Assembly (NCBI GenBank): GCA_013397115.1
Contig: VWZW01004122.1
Span: forward strand, 446,834 to 510,833
Length of the DNA: 64,000 bases
Direction: 5' to 3'
From: Edolisoma coerulescens
Lineage: Eukaryota > Chordata > Aves > Passeriformes > Campephagidae
Below the pieces are notes generated by a model. The model worked only from the letters and a program-made list of their open reading frames with translations, was not told where the DNA came from and searched no databases. The translations under genes were made by a program, and so were the position numbers. Numbering within the stretch: the first letter of the stretch is position 1; every line of letters starts with the position of its first letter. This document shows positions 26,040 to 37,099 of the stretch, in pieces.

Positions 26040-26370
26040 CTTGGGTCCTGCAGGTGCCCGCTGCTGTGCGGGGGGGGCTCTCTGTGCCCTGAAGCCCCCG
26101 CCGGGCTGTGCGTGCACACCCTGCAAACGCCAGGGCGGCTGCCTCTGCCTGGGCCCGCCAGCGCAAGAGCCGGCTCAGCCACAGCTGCGGGAAGAGCCGG
26201 CTCAGCCACAGCTGCGGGAAGAGCCGGCTCAACCACAGCTGCGGGAAGGGCCGGCTCAGCCACAGCTGCGGGAAGGGCCGGCTCAGCCACAGCTGCGGGA
26301 AGAGCCGGCTCAACCACAGCTGCGGGAAGAGCCGGCTCAGCCACAGCTGCCAACGGTGCGCGGCTCTCGC
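26040..26370. other. GC-rich islet in AT-rich DNA
   Basis: Composition jumps from AT-rich to strongly GC- and CpG-rich for about 330 bases, then falls back at once. More than half of the islet is the 27-bp minisatellite; the left flank (26040-26166) is GC-rich non-repeat sequence with a run of nine G near 26080. It may be an intragenic CpG islet or a local expansion of GC-rich sequence. No transposon ends or target duplications were evident. Confidence 0.85.
26167..26350. repeat. 27-bp GC-rich minisatellite, about 6.8 copies
   Basis: Six full units and one partial unit follow head to tail with starts at 26167, 26194, 26221, 26248, 26275, 26302 and 26329. The unit is GAGCCGGCTCAGCCACAGCT followed by GCGGGAA. 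Each contains the perfect palindrome GAGCCGGCTC (altered to GGGCCGGCTC in units 4 and 5) and the E-box palindrome CAGCTG. Unit variants run A, A, B, C, C, B, A. Because 27 is divisible by 3 and the unit holds no stop in most frames, several frames are open across it; these are not evidence of a protein. Confidence 0.97.
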
Positions 26371-26399
26371 ATGGACATAACATCTTCTACTAGGAACTC

Positions 26400-27420
26400 T
26401 CCCTCTTCATTTTTCCCCAATGCTAGAACTTTATGAGTCTCTTATCCAAACTAAATTATGTTCCTAAAGTTTTATATTCCTTTGGGAAGAAAGTAGTAAA
26501 ATGGAGAGTTGGATAAGAGTCTTCTACACAAAACAAACCAAAATATTCAAAATATGCAACTGTGTAAACATAATAGATATCTAATATGGAATTAAAAAAT
26601 GGGTTCATTCTGAGAAACTTTCCCATTTATGGGAAAGAGCCCACAATGTAGAGAGAAAGAACAAATGCAAGTAAAAGGAATCAACCAAACACAGAATCTG
26701 AGAGAACTTTCAGTGAAAAGCATTTTACCACTCCTAATATGATTAAATATCCATCTTGCAAATAAACAGTCCAAACAGTGGGGGAAAAAATGAGTAACAA
26801 TTTCAGACCAAATTAAAATGAACCATCGGATGGCACTGAACTGTAAAATAGGAGAATCTGGATTCATTTTGCAGAGCTGTGTCTCACTTGTTATGAAATC
26901 TCATTTGCTACACTGTCTGCCTCAGTATCCTTCATTCTCTTTCTCAGCTCTGGTGAGCTACAGAAGTTATGGACCAGTTCTCACAGTGGACATATCTGTG
27001 CTAAAATCTGAAGACTGACAGAGGGGAGTGAATGAAAACATTCCCAGCCTAGCTCTATTCTCACTGGCCTGCTCAACTGTCCTAGTGAGACTTTAGTTGT
27101 CCCAATAAGTATCCATGATGTCTGGCAGATTTTTGCATCCTGTGCTGTAGTCCATGTTTCCTGCCCAAGTTCCTTGATAAAGTTTCTTTCAGCTATGCCT
27201 ACCAGTCCTTCACTCCCACCACTTACGTACAGTGTGCAATAGTCATTTTGTATAGGTGACACCTGGATCTCAATGGGCTCTCTTAAGCACTACTTTAAAA
27301 CACATAAAACTAGGTGCTGCTGAAATACCAGCAACTTTCTTGCACTGATGATTTGTTGATGAACTGGCCCTGCTTTTCACCCAGTTTGCTTCTAAAAAGC
27401 ATTTCCTGCAAGTCTGGGCC
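26400..27420. other. AT-rich stretch between two GC islets
   Basis: No supported gene. A pyrimidine-rich + strand acceptor near 26946 opens two short frames that stop within 25 codons and has no good donor, so I do not call an exon. Confidence 0.45.
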
Positions 27421-27422
27421 AT

Positions 27423-27656
27423 TCAGGCCCGCTCTGCCTGGAGCGTGGATCCCTGCAGTTGTTGCACTGAGCAGTCGCAGCCCGTGCGAGCGTCCGCACC
27501 AGGCCCTGCAGACAGACACCCCTGAAATGCACCAGGGAGCTGATGCATCGCCTCCTCCTGCAAGCACTGCAACAGCCACTGCACAGGTGGTTGCTTCATG
27601 CCATGCGTATTTCCCGTGCTGAGGGAAACTGCATCTTTCAGGAATTGCATCAGGCT
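27423..27656 (-). other. GC-rich open segment behind a strong acceptor, candidate terminal exon
   Basis: On the minus strand a superb acceptor (CTGTTTTATTTTTTTGCCAG) opens directly into GC-rich, CpG-containing sequence. One frame runs 77 codons to a TGA at 27423-27425, beginning SLMQFLKDAVSLSTG and containing repeated Gln/Leu-rich text such as WLLQCLQEE. A second frame, using two split bases, runs even longer, to a TAG at 27310. Two open frames in the same place show how GC content alone lengthens frames here, so coding is not proved. It could be a terminal exon of a minus-strand isoform or an inserted GC-rich fragment. Confidence 0.3.
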
Positions 27657-27699
27657 CTGGCAAAAAAATAAAACAGCTAGGGAGAACATATTTCAATAT

Positions 27700-29700
27700 G
27701 AGTGAGCTAATTATAATTTTGGCTCCTAAAGCTTTTTAACAGCCAACATATAAAGTCCAGCTGGCATGTCCTTCCCCCTGCCTGAAGGAAATAATCCCAA
27801 TTTATAGCATAATCAAAAATCATGTTTCTATATTTTTGGGGTTTTTTTTAAGTTACTGCCAATACATCAGCCTATGGAAAAGCCTCAGATTGCTTTCCAA
27901 GTGATGGAGTGCCAGGAAGAAAAAGTTTCAATGTATACATATTTTACCGCCTCTACGCTAGTTTCAAAAGCACACAAGATTGCCTGGCTGGAAGTAAGGG
28001 GAAAAGAAGTATCAGTTAAGTAAGGCATTTGCGAATCACATAGCCCTGTGCAAGTAAAGGGCCATTGTTAATTTTCAGATTGTCATAAAGCCATTGGTGA
28101 ATTTGAGACAATTCAAACACCAGTTACAATAGAAGGAAGAGGGGACTGGGCAATCTGCTGAAATGAAATACAGCCCACAGAAACAAAATCTTGCAAGAAC
28201 CCAGCACCGAAGTATGCTGTGAGAATAAAAAGTATATGAACAAGTGCACGGGTATAGTCTTTTAAAGACCAATGTCATTTGGTACGAAGGCAGAGGGTGT
28301 TGCACAGCTCTGAACACAGGTTTGCTAAGTATATCAAGCTATTACTTCTTTCAATCAATTATACTCCAAAATCTTTGAAACTACCACAGATGTACAGGGA
28401 AGCAGCTGTATGGATTTTCACTCACTATATCTGTAGCAATAAATAAATCACTATCTCTCAGAAAAATACTATAGCACTACTTGCCCTGAAAGAGCATTTT
28501 GAGTATGCACCTGCAAAGGCAGATAAATTTTTCTACATCTCATAACTAAAACACTGCACTACAAATAGCAGTTTGCAATGATCAAAACAGCATTTATGTA
28601 TCTATTTTTAAGTGATGTTTCTTTAGCAATATAATTACGATTTTGATTACTTATGCATCAATGTAAAGTAAATGAAACATATTCTAGATTGTATTGAAAA
28701 AGATGTTAGTGACCAAATCTACAAACTTTATTAAAATGCACAAGTCTTAAATAATCAACGACATAGATTTCAGCATGACTCTTTTTGTATGCAACAAGTT
28801 TATGTAGTAACCCTAAATGAATTAAAGCCCAGGCATGTCATCTTGATTAGTAGTCTCACAAACCAAGGATAGGAAACCATATTTACTCTTCAACTAATAG
28901 TCATCTTGTGGAATCTGTAGCACATGAAGTTTAAAATGTAACATTTACTCAGGTTCTGAGATTGGAAGTTGAATAGGGTACACCTGCATTCTGTGGCACA
29001 TTGTGACTTGAATGCCATTTTCTATGCCATACGCAACCACTCTACATTTGCATGCCCAGGTATTCAAATTCCTTCAGTCTAAGCCATCCTGTCTAACAGC
29101 AGAATCTAGATGGAGGACTTTAGGTGTCTCTAGAAACAGCCAATTTCAGCAATTTTCTCCAGTTGCAGAAATTCTTTCAGTAGTTAAACAATGTGCAACC
29201 TTTAAGCATGCTTCACACGGAAATGAAGGTAGAATGGAAACCCACCTTCACACCTTGTCTGCTACTTCAGCCTTTAGCCTTTATAACACCTAACCCTTCA
29301 ACTGCTCCTGGTGCTTCACCTCAGCATGCATTACATTATTACACTATAAAGGATGTAGTTTGAAGTACCAGTATTTTATGAGCTTCTAGTTCAATCTATT
29401 GCTACATTATAATGACATATATATCTGTGACAATTGTCAAGCACCCATCAGTCTCCCAGTACTAATAGCTAGTTATTTACTAGCAACTACATCCAGAGCC
29501 CTGATTTTCTCTCAGCACCCCTGAGGATTTTCCTGTCTTATCAGTTAAATACAAAATTCCACACATCTTTATACCTTGACTGTCTGGGTATCTTAGCTAC
29601 ATGTCCTTCAGAGGTAACACTTGGGTTGTATGAGCTCCTGAGGAGAGGATGCCAATCTCCAGGTCTGGGGCTGCAGCAATTGCCAGGATCCATGTCTTGG
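27700..29700. other. AT-rich intron-like stretch
   Basis: No supported gene and no recognised repeat. Confidence 0.55.
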
Positions 29701-29719
29701 GGTTGGGGTAGGTGAGGGA

Positions 29720-29905
29720 ATGTCCTTGCTTGCAGCAGTGAGCTCACACTACATCTGGTGAAGACAGCACACATCATCCTGGACTGTACTAACAGCATAG
29801 TCAGCAGATTGAAGGAAGAGGAACTCTTGTTAGACCACAGCTGTAATTGAGTATTTGGGGTTGGGATCTCTACCACTGAAAAGACACAGGTAAACTGGTG
29901 TGTCA
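29720..29905 (+). mobile_element. CR1-family LINE fragment, decayed
   Basis: The run CATCCTGGACTGTACTAACA, then AGTCAGCAGATTGAAGGAAG, then TTAGACCACAGCTGTAATTG, then CTGAAAAGACACAGG follows in order the conserved CR1 phrase that encodes part of the reverse transcriptase near its C-terminus (CATCCTGGGCTGTATTAA...GCCAGCAGATTGAGGGAAG...AGACCACATCTGGAGTACTG...AAGACATGG). It is on the sense strand, heavily mutated and interrupted, so it is a dead remnant. No 3' UTR octamer end was found. CR1 is the dominant LINE of birds and other sauropsids, which supports the organism assignment. Confidence 0.75.
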
Positions 29906-29924
29906 CCAACACTGTCAGGGACAG

Positions 29925-30085
29925 AATAGACATATGTATCTCCAGAATATATGTATACACCCAGAATATATGTATAAATACAGAATATATGCATGTGTGT
30001 GTGTGTGTGTGTGTGTGTGTATTTTTTTCTCACTTTTATATATATATGCAAACATAGAATACATATATCTATATATACATAAAAC
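29925..30085. repeat. Compound microsatellite: 20-bp AT-rich units, (TG)n, (TA)n
   Basis: Three tandem copies of an approximately 20-base unit (CCAGAATATATGTATACAC type) lead into a TG run of about 13 repeats (29994-30020), a T tract, and then alternating TA/ATAC runs to about 30085. The whole block is alternating purine-pyrimidine and prone to slippage. Confidence 0.95.
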
Positions 30086-30099
30086 AGAATCCATAGAGG

Positions 30100-31680
30100 G
30101 TAACTAACTGCATAGAAACCACCATAAGCATTTCTTGACTCAGAGATGGCTGTGTGCTAGAAAAACATTTAGGTGATACACCTGATGTATATTTTCATAT
30201 CCTTCCCTTATTATTTTGCTACTTTTAAAAATAAGATATTGGGCTAGACAAACTTTTAATGTGATTCAATATGAAAGTTTTTATAAAGATTGTTTTCAAC
30301 TGTTTCAGTAACATGTTAAGTTTACTATCTCAAATATCCAGAAATCATAATTGAAAAGAATCCCAATAATTTAGAGCGGTTTGGATTAACTCCTGTTTCC
30401 CATAAAGAAAGTATGAGGTTCAGGAGACTGGAAGACAAGATGAGCCACAAGAGAATCAATCTGCAGCCATGGTCCACAAAAGTCTGAGAACTACCAAATC
30501 ACTAAGTACTCAAAATTGTGTGCAAAATATGAATAAAATATTGATTTCATTAAAAATGTTAAGGACTACTTAATTCAACAACATTTTATATGTTTGCATA
30601 TTTATTTCCAAATTTGCATATCTGTTTGCATATATCTTGTAAAGCTGAACGTTAATTATACTTTAAAATCACATATAAATTGTAACCAAGAATGTTGTAT
30701 GAATTTTTGAAATAAGAGACACGCTCAAGTACCATTAATTATAAACTGCCATTTAAAGCACACTGAAGCAGACCTCATATTGCAAAAATATTGAGCCCTT
30801 GACAAATAAAAAAGGCAGCAAGAGTTATTAACTGGTCTAGCTGATTAAATGGTGTCTCCTACGAACACAGCATAGATTTTTTTTTCCTCTTTCTCCATCC
30901 AGACCATGGATTACTTTTACTTAGAAGTGACACATGACAATTTGCTGGCCAAGATAAAACTGCTATAAACACAGTATGATTCACTGGTTTATAGTTTCTG
31001 TTTAGGGTAATTCTCTTTTTGAATTTTTATTCATGTAGAAGTGACAATAATATATAACAACAGACAAAACTTCATGGGTTACTTTAATGGACTAATGTCA
31101 AATGAGGTAAGTTGAAGTGATTTTCTCACATGCTAATTAGATATGCAAAATGATTCTGAGTAATTTAAAATGCAAGGTCAAATCTCAAGCAGCTTCCAAA
31201 AACCTAGACTTGCTAAATAGACAAGACGTGATGATCTGACTATCACGTAAAGTGGCAATTAGAGACAGCCAAATTTCTAATAGCTTTAGATATAAATCCA
31301 AGGTCAGGTATCCCAGTAATCATTAAGAGCCAGGAGTTTCCTAAAAAATTGTTCCTTAAGAATATTGCAAAAGTATTATTTGCTCTTGTTAATTTTGAGA
31401 AGATGTGTAGAAGATCCATTAATACTTATAGAAAATAATTCAAACATATATTTCTCTTGCATAGAGAAGGCTCCACAAGTTTATTAGTGCAAATCAGTGT
31501 TGCTGCCCTTAAAAGTTACCTATCTCTGAGACAGGCTGTCCCCTTAAGCAAGGACAGCAAAAAGGTAAAAGTCCACACCTCTCTCTAGACACTCTGAACT
31601 GATATCTTAATTTACATGAACAATGAAGCTGAATTTACATTAATCCATCAGGCTGAAAAGTACATAAGCAGAGATGCAAA
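30100..31680. other. AT-rich intron-like stretch
   Basis: No supported gene. At 30903 a superb + strand acceptor is followed by ACCATGG and a 20-codon frame ending in TAA, but no donor follows, so it is not called as an exon. Confidence 0.5.
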
Positions 31681-31685
31681 CTCAC

Positions 31686-34083
31686 CTATCTTGTTGTGCT
31701 AGCTTTGCCTCAGGGCTGGTAATATCAGTGCAAGGAGCAGACTGACAGCCAAGACAGACTGAGCAGTGAAGTCTCAAACTTCTGCATGTATTATGCAAAT
31801 GGAACCACGTCCATCAGCTTTAGTGATGTTGCACTACAGATTGAATTTGGCCTGCATAGGTCTGGCCTAACATTGGCATGTTATCAGCCATTCACACTCC
31901 TTGGTCAAGCAAGGGAACTTCCTTCAAATCTACGGAAGCCTCCTCACCTGATCTATATTTCCCACTAGAAATATAGACTGCAGCGAGAGGGAGAGCCAAG
32001 AGATGCACTATGGAAACACAGTCCTGTGGTTATCTCTGTGTTAAAGTTTGATTACAGGAAAATAGCCAAAGAGCAGCCACCTCAGAGACATAAACCTCTC
32101 ATTTAATCCCGTCTTCTGAGAGACACCTATTCTGCCTCCATTCTTTCTTCTTCAGCCCACACGTGAGACTAAGCAAGTGGTCCCCTTAGAGGACACACAT
32201 ACTCATACAGACACACAGAGGCCTACCTCTTCCACCATAACATTTCTTCCACCATGCACTGTTCACACTTGCAGAGCTGAGTTAGATTCACACTTAATTT
32301 TAATAGTTGTGGATTCGTAGTATAACGTGTCAGTGGTAAAAATCATGGCCAATTTCCTTGTTCTCTGCAGGAAAATTATGTGAAACCCTATGATTTCTGA
32401 CTTCTGATTTTTCAAGATTTCCTGATTTTTCTGATTTTTCTTTCCCTTTTCACAAAACAGTCTGCAAAGGAAATAAATGCCACAATTCCTGTGACCTTTC
32501 ATAAAATCACGTCATTACTTCTGACAGTAACTGATTCTCAGCCTTGGTTCTTTCTTCTGTATCGGTGTGAACTTAGAGAACTTAGTTTTACAATACCAAC
32601 CAGCACAGATGTATAGAGCAGGGGACTTCCCCCATGGCTAAAAATGCAATGATTAAGCTACTAGCAGCCATTCAATGCTTTTTTTTTCCAATGCCCATGT
32701 CCTTCACCTACAACCATGGAATATTTATTTTGAAAAGAGGGAAAAGAAAAAGAGTGCTTCTGCTTCTTGAAACTAAGACATTTCTACAGCTGTAACTTTT
32801 TGTTCTAATGAGGATCTATAGAGAATGAATTACTAAAGCACTAGACAAGCACCAAATAGTTCTCCCTCCTGATTGATTACACTCTAACGGCAACAAAATC
32901 TCATGGTTGAGGCACTAATGAGTATTAGATAACCCATCTGTTTGTAATAGGAGCATGCGGGAGTGCCTGTAACAGAAGGACATCGTATTGATATTTTGTT
33001 ACAGAAGGGTCTAGAACTAGATTTTTTTTTTTAAGAATTGGGATCCAAACAAAGATCTTTGTAGTAAAAATGTCAATTGCAGGGATAAGCCAAAATCCTG
33101 TGTTATGCACTCAAACTTGTATAACTGTAAGTATTTAAGTATTGAATCAATTTCTTTTGCTGAGCTTTCATGACTAAAATTACCTATTTAGCTAAAAACA
33201 GAAGTAATTTGGCAGCATGATTTAAACACATGCTAAACTAATACAACTTAAACTTTAATTTCCTCTGCTCCTTTATTATGGTTTGATACTTTGGTATGAA
33301 ACAGCAATTGTATTAAATTTGGGCCTCAGTAACTAACGAGTAGGTGGTAGTGGAATTAGTTAATACTGATTCAGAAATGTTAATATAGCAATGCATAGTT
33401 TGTGTCATCTTTGTTTAATTTTAGTGCAGGTAGGTAGTTAAGTAATGCTTGATAACAATCATTGTAGTTTGGCGTATTCAAGACTTGCATGACTAATACA
33501 TGTAAGCTAATGTCTAACTTACATATTTTTCTTGGTTTTTCAAGTCTAAGAATGTTCTCAAGTGTTTTATCAGCAAATTCATTTCTTAACTGAAAGCAGT
33601 ATACACAAAATATATGTAAAGATGCACCCATCACTTCTTTATTTATGCAAAAACTACAAACACCAGTGTAGTTGTTGGAGATTTTCGTATGCAGCGTGCT
33701 TTAGATAACTGCTTTAAAATTGATGGCCTGATAAATGTACTAATTCCTTACTATTCAGCAGCTGATTCCTAAATAGAGGCAGGCAGGCAGGCAGGAAGGA
33801 AGGAAGGAAGGCGATAAATGTAATTTTGTCCTTTTTCAAATTATAATAAAGAATAATTAATACAGAAAAAAAACCCTGTGAGAAAGTAAAGGGATTTTTT
33901 TCAGATAATTGCCATGCCTTGTCATTGTAGTCTTACCAATAGACCATATCCTGATCACACTTCATAAAGAACTGTGCAAAGGTAGGTTTCAAATTTCACC
34001 GTTTGATCTCACTGATTTTCATAAAAAAAATCTGTACTTACTGGAAATACACCTGTAACCATTAAAATGTTAGGTAGCTGCAG
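31686..34083 (-). other. Cluster of five short candidate exons, minus strand
   Basis: In minus-strand order the segments are 34042-34083 (42 bp, LQLPNILMVTGVFP, donor GTAAGTAC), 33523-33589 (67 bp, LRNEFADKTLENILRLEKPR, acceptor TTTTGTGTATACTGCTTTCAG, donor GTAAGTTAG), 32519-32571 (53 bp, HTDTEERTKAENQLLSE), 32227-32276 (50 bp, LCKCEQCMVEEMLWWK) and 31686-31715 (30 bp, PEAKLAQQD, donor GTGAGTTTG). The reading phases of all five join without a stop and continue into the exon candidate at 23384-23460. Only 33523-33589 has both splice sites near consensus. The others are shorter than typical vertebrate exons and were found by looking for phase fit, so the agreement is weaker than it seems. No protein family is recognised. 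Confidence 0.22.
33776..33812. repeat. Tetranucleotide microsatellite (AGGC)n(AGGA)n
   Basis: About four AGGC units pass directly into about four or five AGGA units. It is purine-rich on the + strand. Confidence 0.95.
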
Positions 34084-34099
34084 CTGAAAATGAGCTACT

Positions 34100-35009
34100 A
34101 TCTTTTGCTTTCAGATACTCTTATCATGTGTCTACCAGTCTTGTTTTCCCCAAAGGTGCGAAAAAGACCAAGGGGCTTAAAAAACAGCTCACCAACTTTT
34201 GGACTTGCCTACTGCAGTTGTAGCCATGAGAAAAGAGATCTCTGAACATAACAGTGATCCACAAAGGAAAACACAGGGGTTGTGTCTTTTTGCTGCTTTT
34301 ATACATTCTGCAGAATGCTAAGATGATGTTGTTTTACAAGTTGCTTAAAAGCTTACTTTCTGCTTTCTGAAATACAAGGGAGACCAGGTTTTGCTCAGCA
34401 CTAATTAGAGGGGATGGAAGTACTGAACCTTTGTCAGTTTTTTTTCTCACAACTGCTGTTGCTTAGCAGTTGAGACATACTGAATATACTTTTGTTATGC
34501 TTGTTGTAAACTTGAAGACAGCATTTTCTGTAGTGTATTATCAATGACTTCTGCTCAGTTCTGTAAATTCTGCTCGAGGAAAAATAATATATAGACAGCT
34601 TGTGGTGACAGTCCACCTTTTCATGCACTCTTACATGCACAGAAAACAGTAAGACAACAAAAACTCATTTGATAATCTCAGGAAAGGAAGTCTCTAATCT
34701 TCAATAACTTGATTTTTGCAACTACCAGGCTAATCTATTGTTACAACACTACTTCATCCTCAAAAACCCTGTTCTATGTGGAAGTAGTGATGTTAGCATT
34801 GCAAAGGAAGGGCTGTGTGGCCATTTTAACAAGCCTATCACTTTCTAGCTAAGTGACACTTTTTTAATGGTTAAAGAAACTCTCACAGCAGAGCCTGTCC
34901 AAAATAAAGGAGCAGTTAAGCATATCACCTGAGATGCTTAACTTTGTATAGCTTTGGGGTTTTTTAACTGGCTGTGTATTTCAATCTAACATGACATTAA
35001 AATGAGACT

Positions 35010-35010
<1 letters not shown>
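34100..35010. other. AT-rich stretch
   Basis: No supported gene. A strong + strand acceptor at 34114 opens a 43-base segment with only a weak donor (GTGCGA). Confidence 0.5.

Positions 35011-35042
<32 letters not shown>
35011..35042. repeat. (AG)n microsatellite, about 16 units
   Basis: An uninterrupted AG dinucleotide run. Such polypurine tracts can form triplex DNA and bind GAGA-type factors. Confidence 0.97.
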
Positions 35043-35045
<3 letters not shown>

Positions 35046-35741
35046 GAATACGTGCAATAGAAATCATTTATTAACTGGATACATCACAACTTCTCCTGAA
35101 TGTATACAGTGTTGGCAGACTGAGAAATTACTGTGGATGGATCTATGCTGAGCAATCTGATCAAGGAAGGGTTAGAATCAATGCCATTCTGTGTATATAA
35201 CAGAACAAAGTCAAAGTGTTAACTACATAGAAAGAGGCTTTCCTTCTTTTCTTTCCCTATATTAAAATGTCCACTTCATTGAAGATAAAACCAATGCTAT
35301 TGGCTTATTCAAAGACCAGTCAATTGTACTAACAGAAAAGGCAGAGTTCTCTTGCTTTGAGAAGTATCTGTGCAATCTATGACACCAGAGAAGGCACAGA
35401 GCTCTATTACACTTGTATTTGTAGGATTGCTCAATTTGCCTCTAAAGTATGAATGCATCTATGGCAATCTAGTTTTCAGATAAGTTTTGCAAGCACAGCC
35501 TCATATTTCCAAATTTGTACCAACCTAATTAAAAGGAACAAAAAATGAAGATTGCTTTCTTAATGCAAGATACTTTTCTAAAATGATAAGTATATGAACA
35601 TAAATGTATCCATCCTTAGAGTAACTGCTTGGCTGAGCTGAACCCAACAAACAAGGAAGCCTGTACGTGGAATTCCCCCCAGCTCTGTATTGGAATCCCC
35701 TGGAAACCTTTGTCTTAGCCGTGTTCTGAAAATTATTTCAG

Positions 35742-35825
35742 CTAGGGGGCGTTCAACCAACGTCTTTTCCATGGCGGCACTTCAGACATCAACCTGTTCC
35801 CAGCAGCCGTGACAGCAGCGTCCTG
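35742..35825 (+). other. Candidate exon 1 of a + strand series; small CpG-containing spot
   Basis: An acceptor (GTTCTGAAAATTATTTCAG) and a good donor (CCTG then GTGAGAGC) enclose 84 bases open in one frame that starts and ends on codon boundaries. It includes FRHQPVPSSRDSSVL at its end. The segment carries several CpGs in an otherwise CpG-poor area and a CCATGGCGGC core resembling a YY1 site, so it might instead be a minor promoter. It is phase-compatible with 36727-36805. Its orientation opposes the local base skew. Product unknown. Confidence 0.22.
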
Positions 35826-36726
35826 GTGAGAGCTGTAAGTACGAAACCCTGATATTCCGGGATTTTAAATTTCTCCCTTATTCTGTATGCAAGGGCCTCA
35901 AACTTCATTGTGAAGCTGTAGCAACACGAATAAATAAGAATTAGTGTCTCATACAAAAACCTGTCTGCCATTTGCTTGTGCTATAGCTCTACTATAAGCA
36001 CTCTAACACAGGGATACCCCCAAAGCTCTCCTACTGTGAATCTAACAGGGATGTGCATTATACCAATACAATTAAGCCATAATGCACAGAACAGATTACA
36101 GCAGCAACAATTTTGCCAGTGTAAGTTCATGTACACAAAACTCCTACTGGCACAAAACAGAGATCATACCTCATGTTACTGCAGCTTTCCTACTTCCTAC
36201 AAGTGACAGCAGTAGCATAACTATAACCGTAAATATTTACCAATGCAACTATTTTGAAATATTACATTTGGGGTATTTATGGGCGCAAAAGCTTCATATC
36301 AATTAAAGCTTAGCTTCCCTGGCTACATGTCACATGTGGCTCCGGGACACCAGCACCTCCACTTTGCTGCATGAGTTTCCTTTGTGCAAGGAAGTCAGAG
36401 GAAGTTTCATCACATGTCCACCCACCAGGGTTTGCAAGAGAACATTTATTCCTGCCTCTTCAATGTAGGAAAGATATGTGCACCAGCACCTTTTAACTGG
36501 CTTAAATAAGGGACACAGACTTCAAAGTTTTAAGCCAACATATAAGATAAATACAGATCTATAAGCATGGGTTCGGTAAGGGTAGCCAGACACTGAAGTA
36601 AGGCTAAAATTTGCCTTCAGAAACAGTAAGCTCTTCTATACTGTTGATTCTCCGGCATGTCATAGGCTCAGCTGACCGTGTTGGGGCAGGAGGTTTGGTT
36701 AAGAAAATGCTATAACACCCCTTCAG

Positions 36727-36805
36727 TCCATATTGCATGAGATTTCTTTTGCTGTTATCTCCCCCTCTGGAGATGAGTACCAGAGGAAAATACACATTGC
36801 AGCAG
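36727..36805 (+). other. Candidate internal coding exon, + strand
   Basis: A strong acceptor (GCTATAACACCCCTTCAG) and an essentially perfect donor (GCAG then GTGAGTCA) enclose 79 bases. One frame starts on a codon boundary, reads SILHEISFAVISPSGDEYQR and then KIHIAA, and leaves one base. A second frame is also open but is Leu-rich and less natural. The residue mix (ISPSGDEYQRKI) looks like a genuine folded protein, though I cannot name the family. The phase joins the candidate at 40306-40402. Confidence 0.35.
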
Positions 36806-37072
36806 GTGAGTCACGATATTAGTAGAAGCCCTGTACTAAATTTCATATATGAGAATTTCCATAATTTCACGGGTACCACTTTAAGAAAAAAAATAAGCTG
36901 AACTTCATTGTGCTGTGGGAAGTAACAGCACATCAGCAGTTATGGTATTACATATGGACTTTTGCTTCCTCCTGGGAGTTGTTTTCCTTAGAAGCAAAGC
37001 TGATTCCTATTCTCCACTTTGCTGATAGCTCTGTTCCTGCATAGTTTGTACTACATTGGGAACCATTATGCA

Positions 37073-37094
37073 CCCTTCCCTCTCCCTCCCACCC
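37073..37094 (-). other. G-quadruplex motif on minus strand
   Basis: Five C runs of three or four, with loops of 2, 3, 1 and 1 bases, appear on the + strand, so the minus strand satisfies the quadruplex rule and the + strand could form an i-motif. If the block is transcribed from the minus strand, the RNA would carry the G-rich form. Confidence 0.75.
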
Positions 37095-37099
37095 CTGCA

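Noticed and set aside
26035..26436. Open frames of 90-133 codons across the minisatellite, with EPAQPQLRE-type repeats
   Set aside because: The unit length is a multiple of three and GC-rich, so several frames on both strands are open at once. There is no splice context, family match or preference for one frame.
30903..30968. Perfect acceptor followed by ACCATGG and a 20-codon frame
   Set aside because: The frame stops without any donor, so neither a first nor an internal exon fits.
36880..36920. Minus-strand segment after a strong acceptor (HNEVQLIFFLKVVP)
   Set aside because: No convincing donor, and a T8 run lies inside it.
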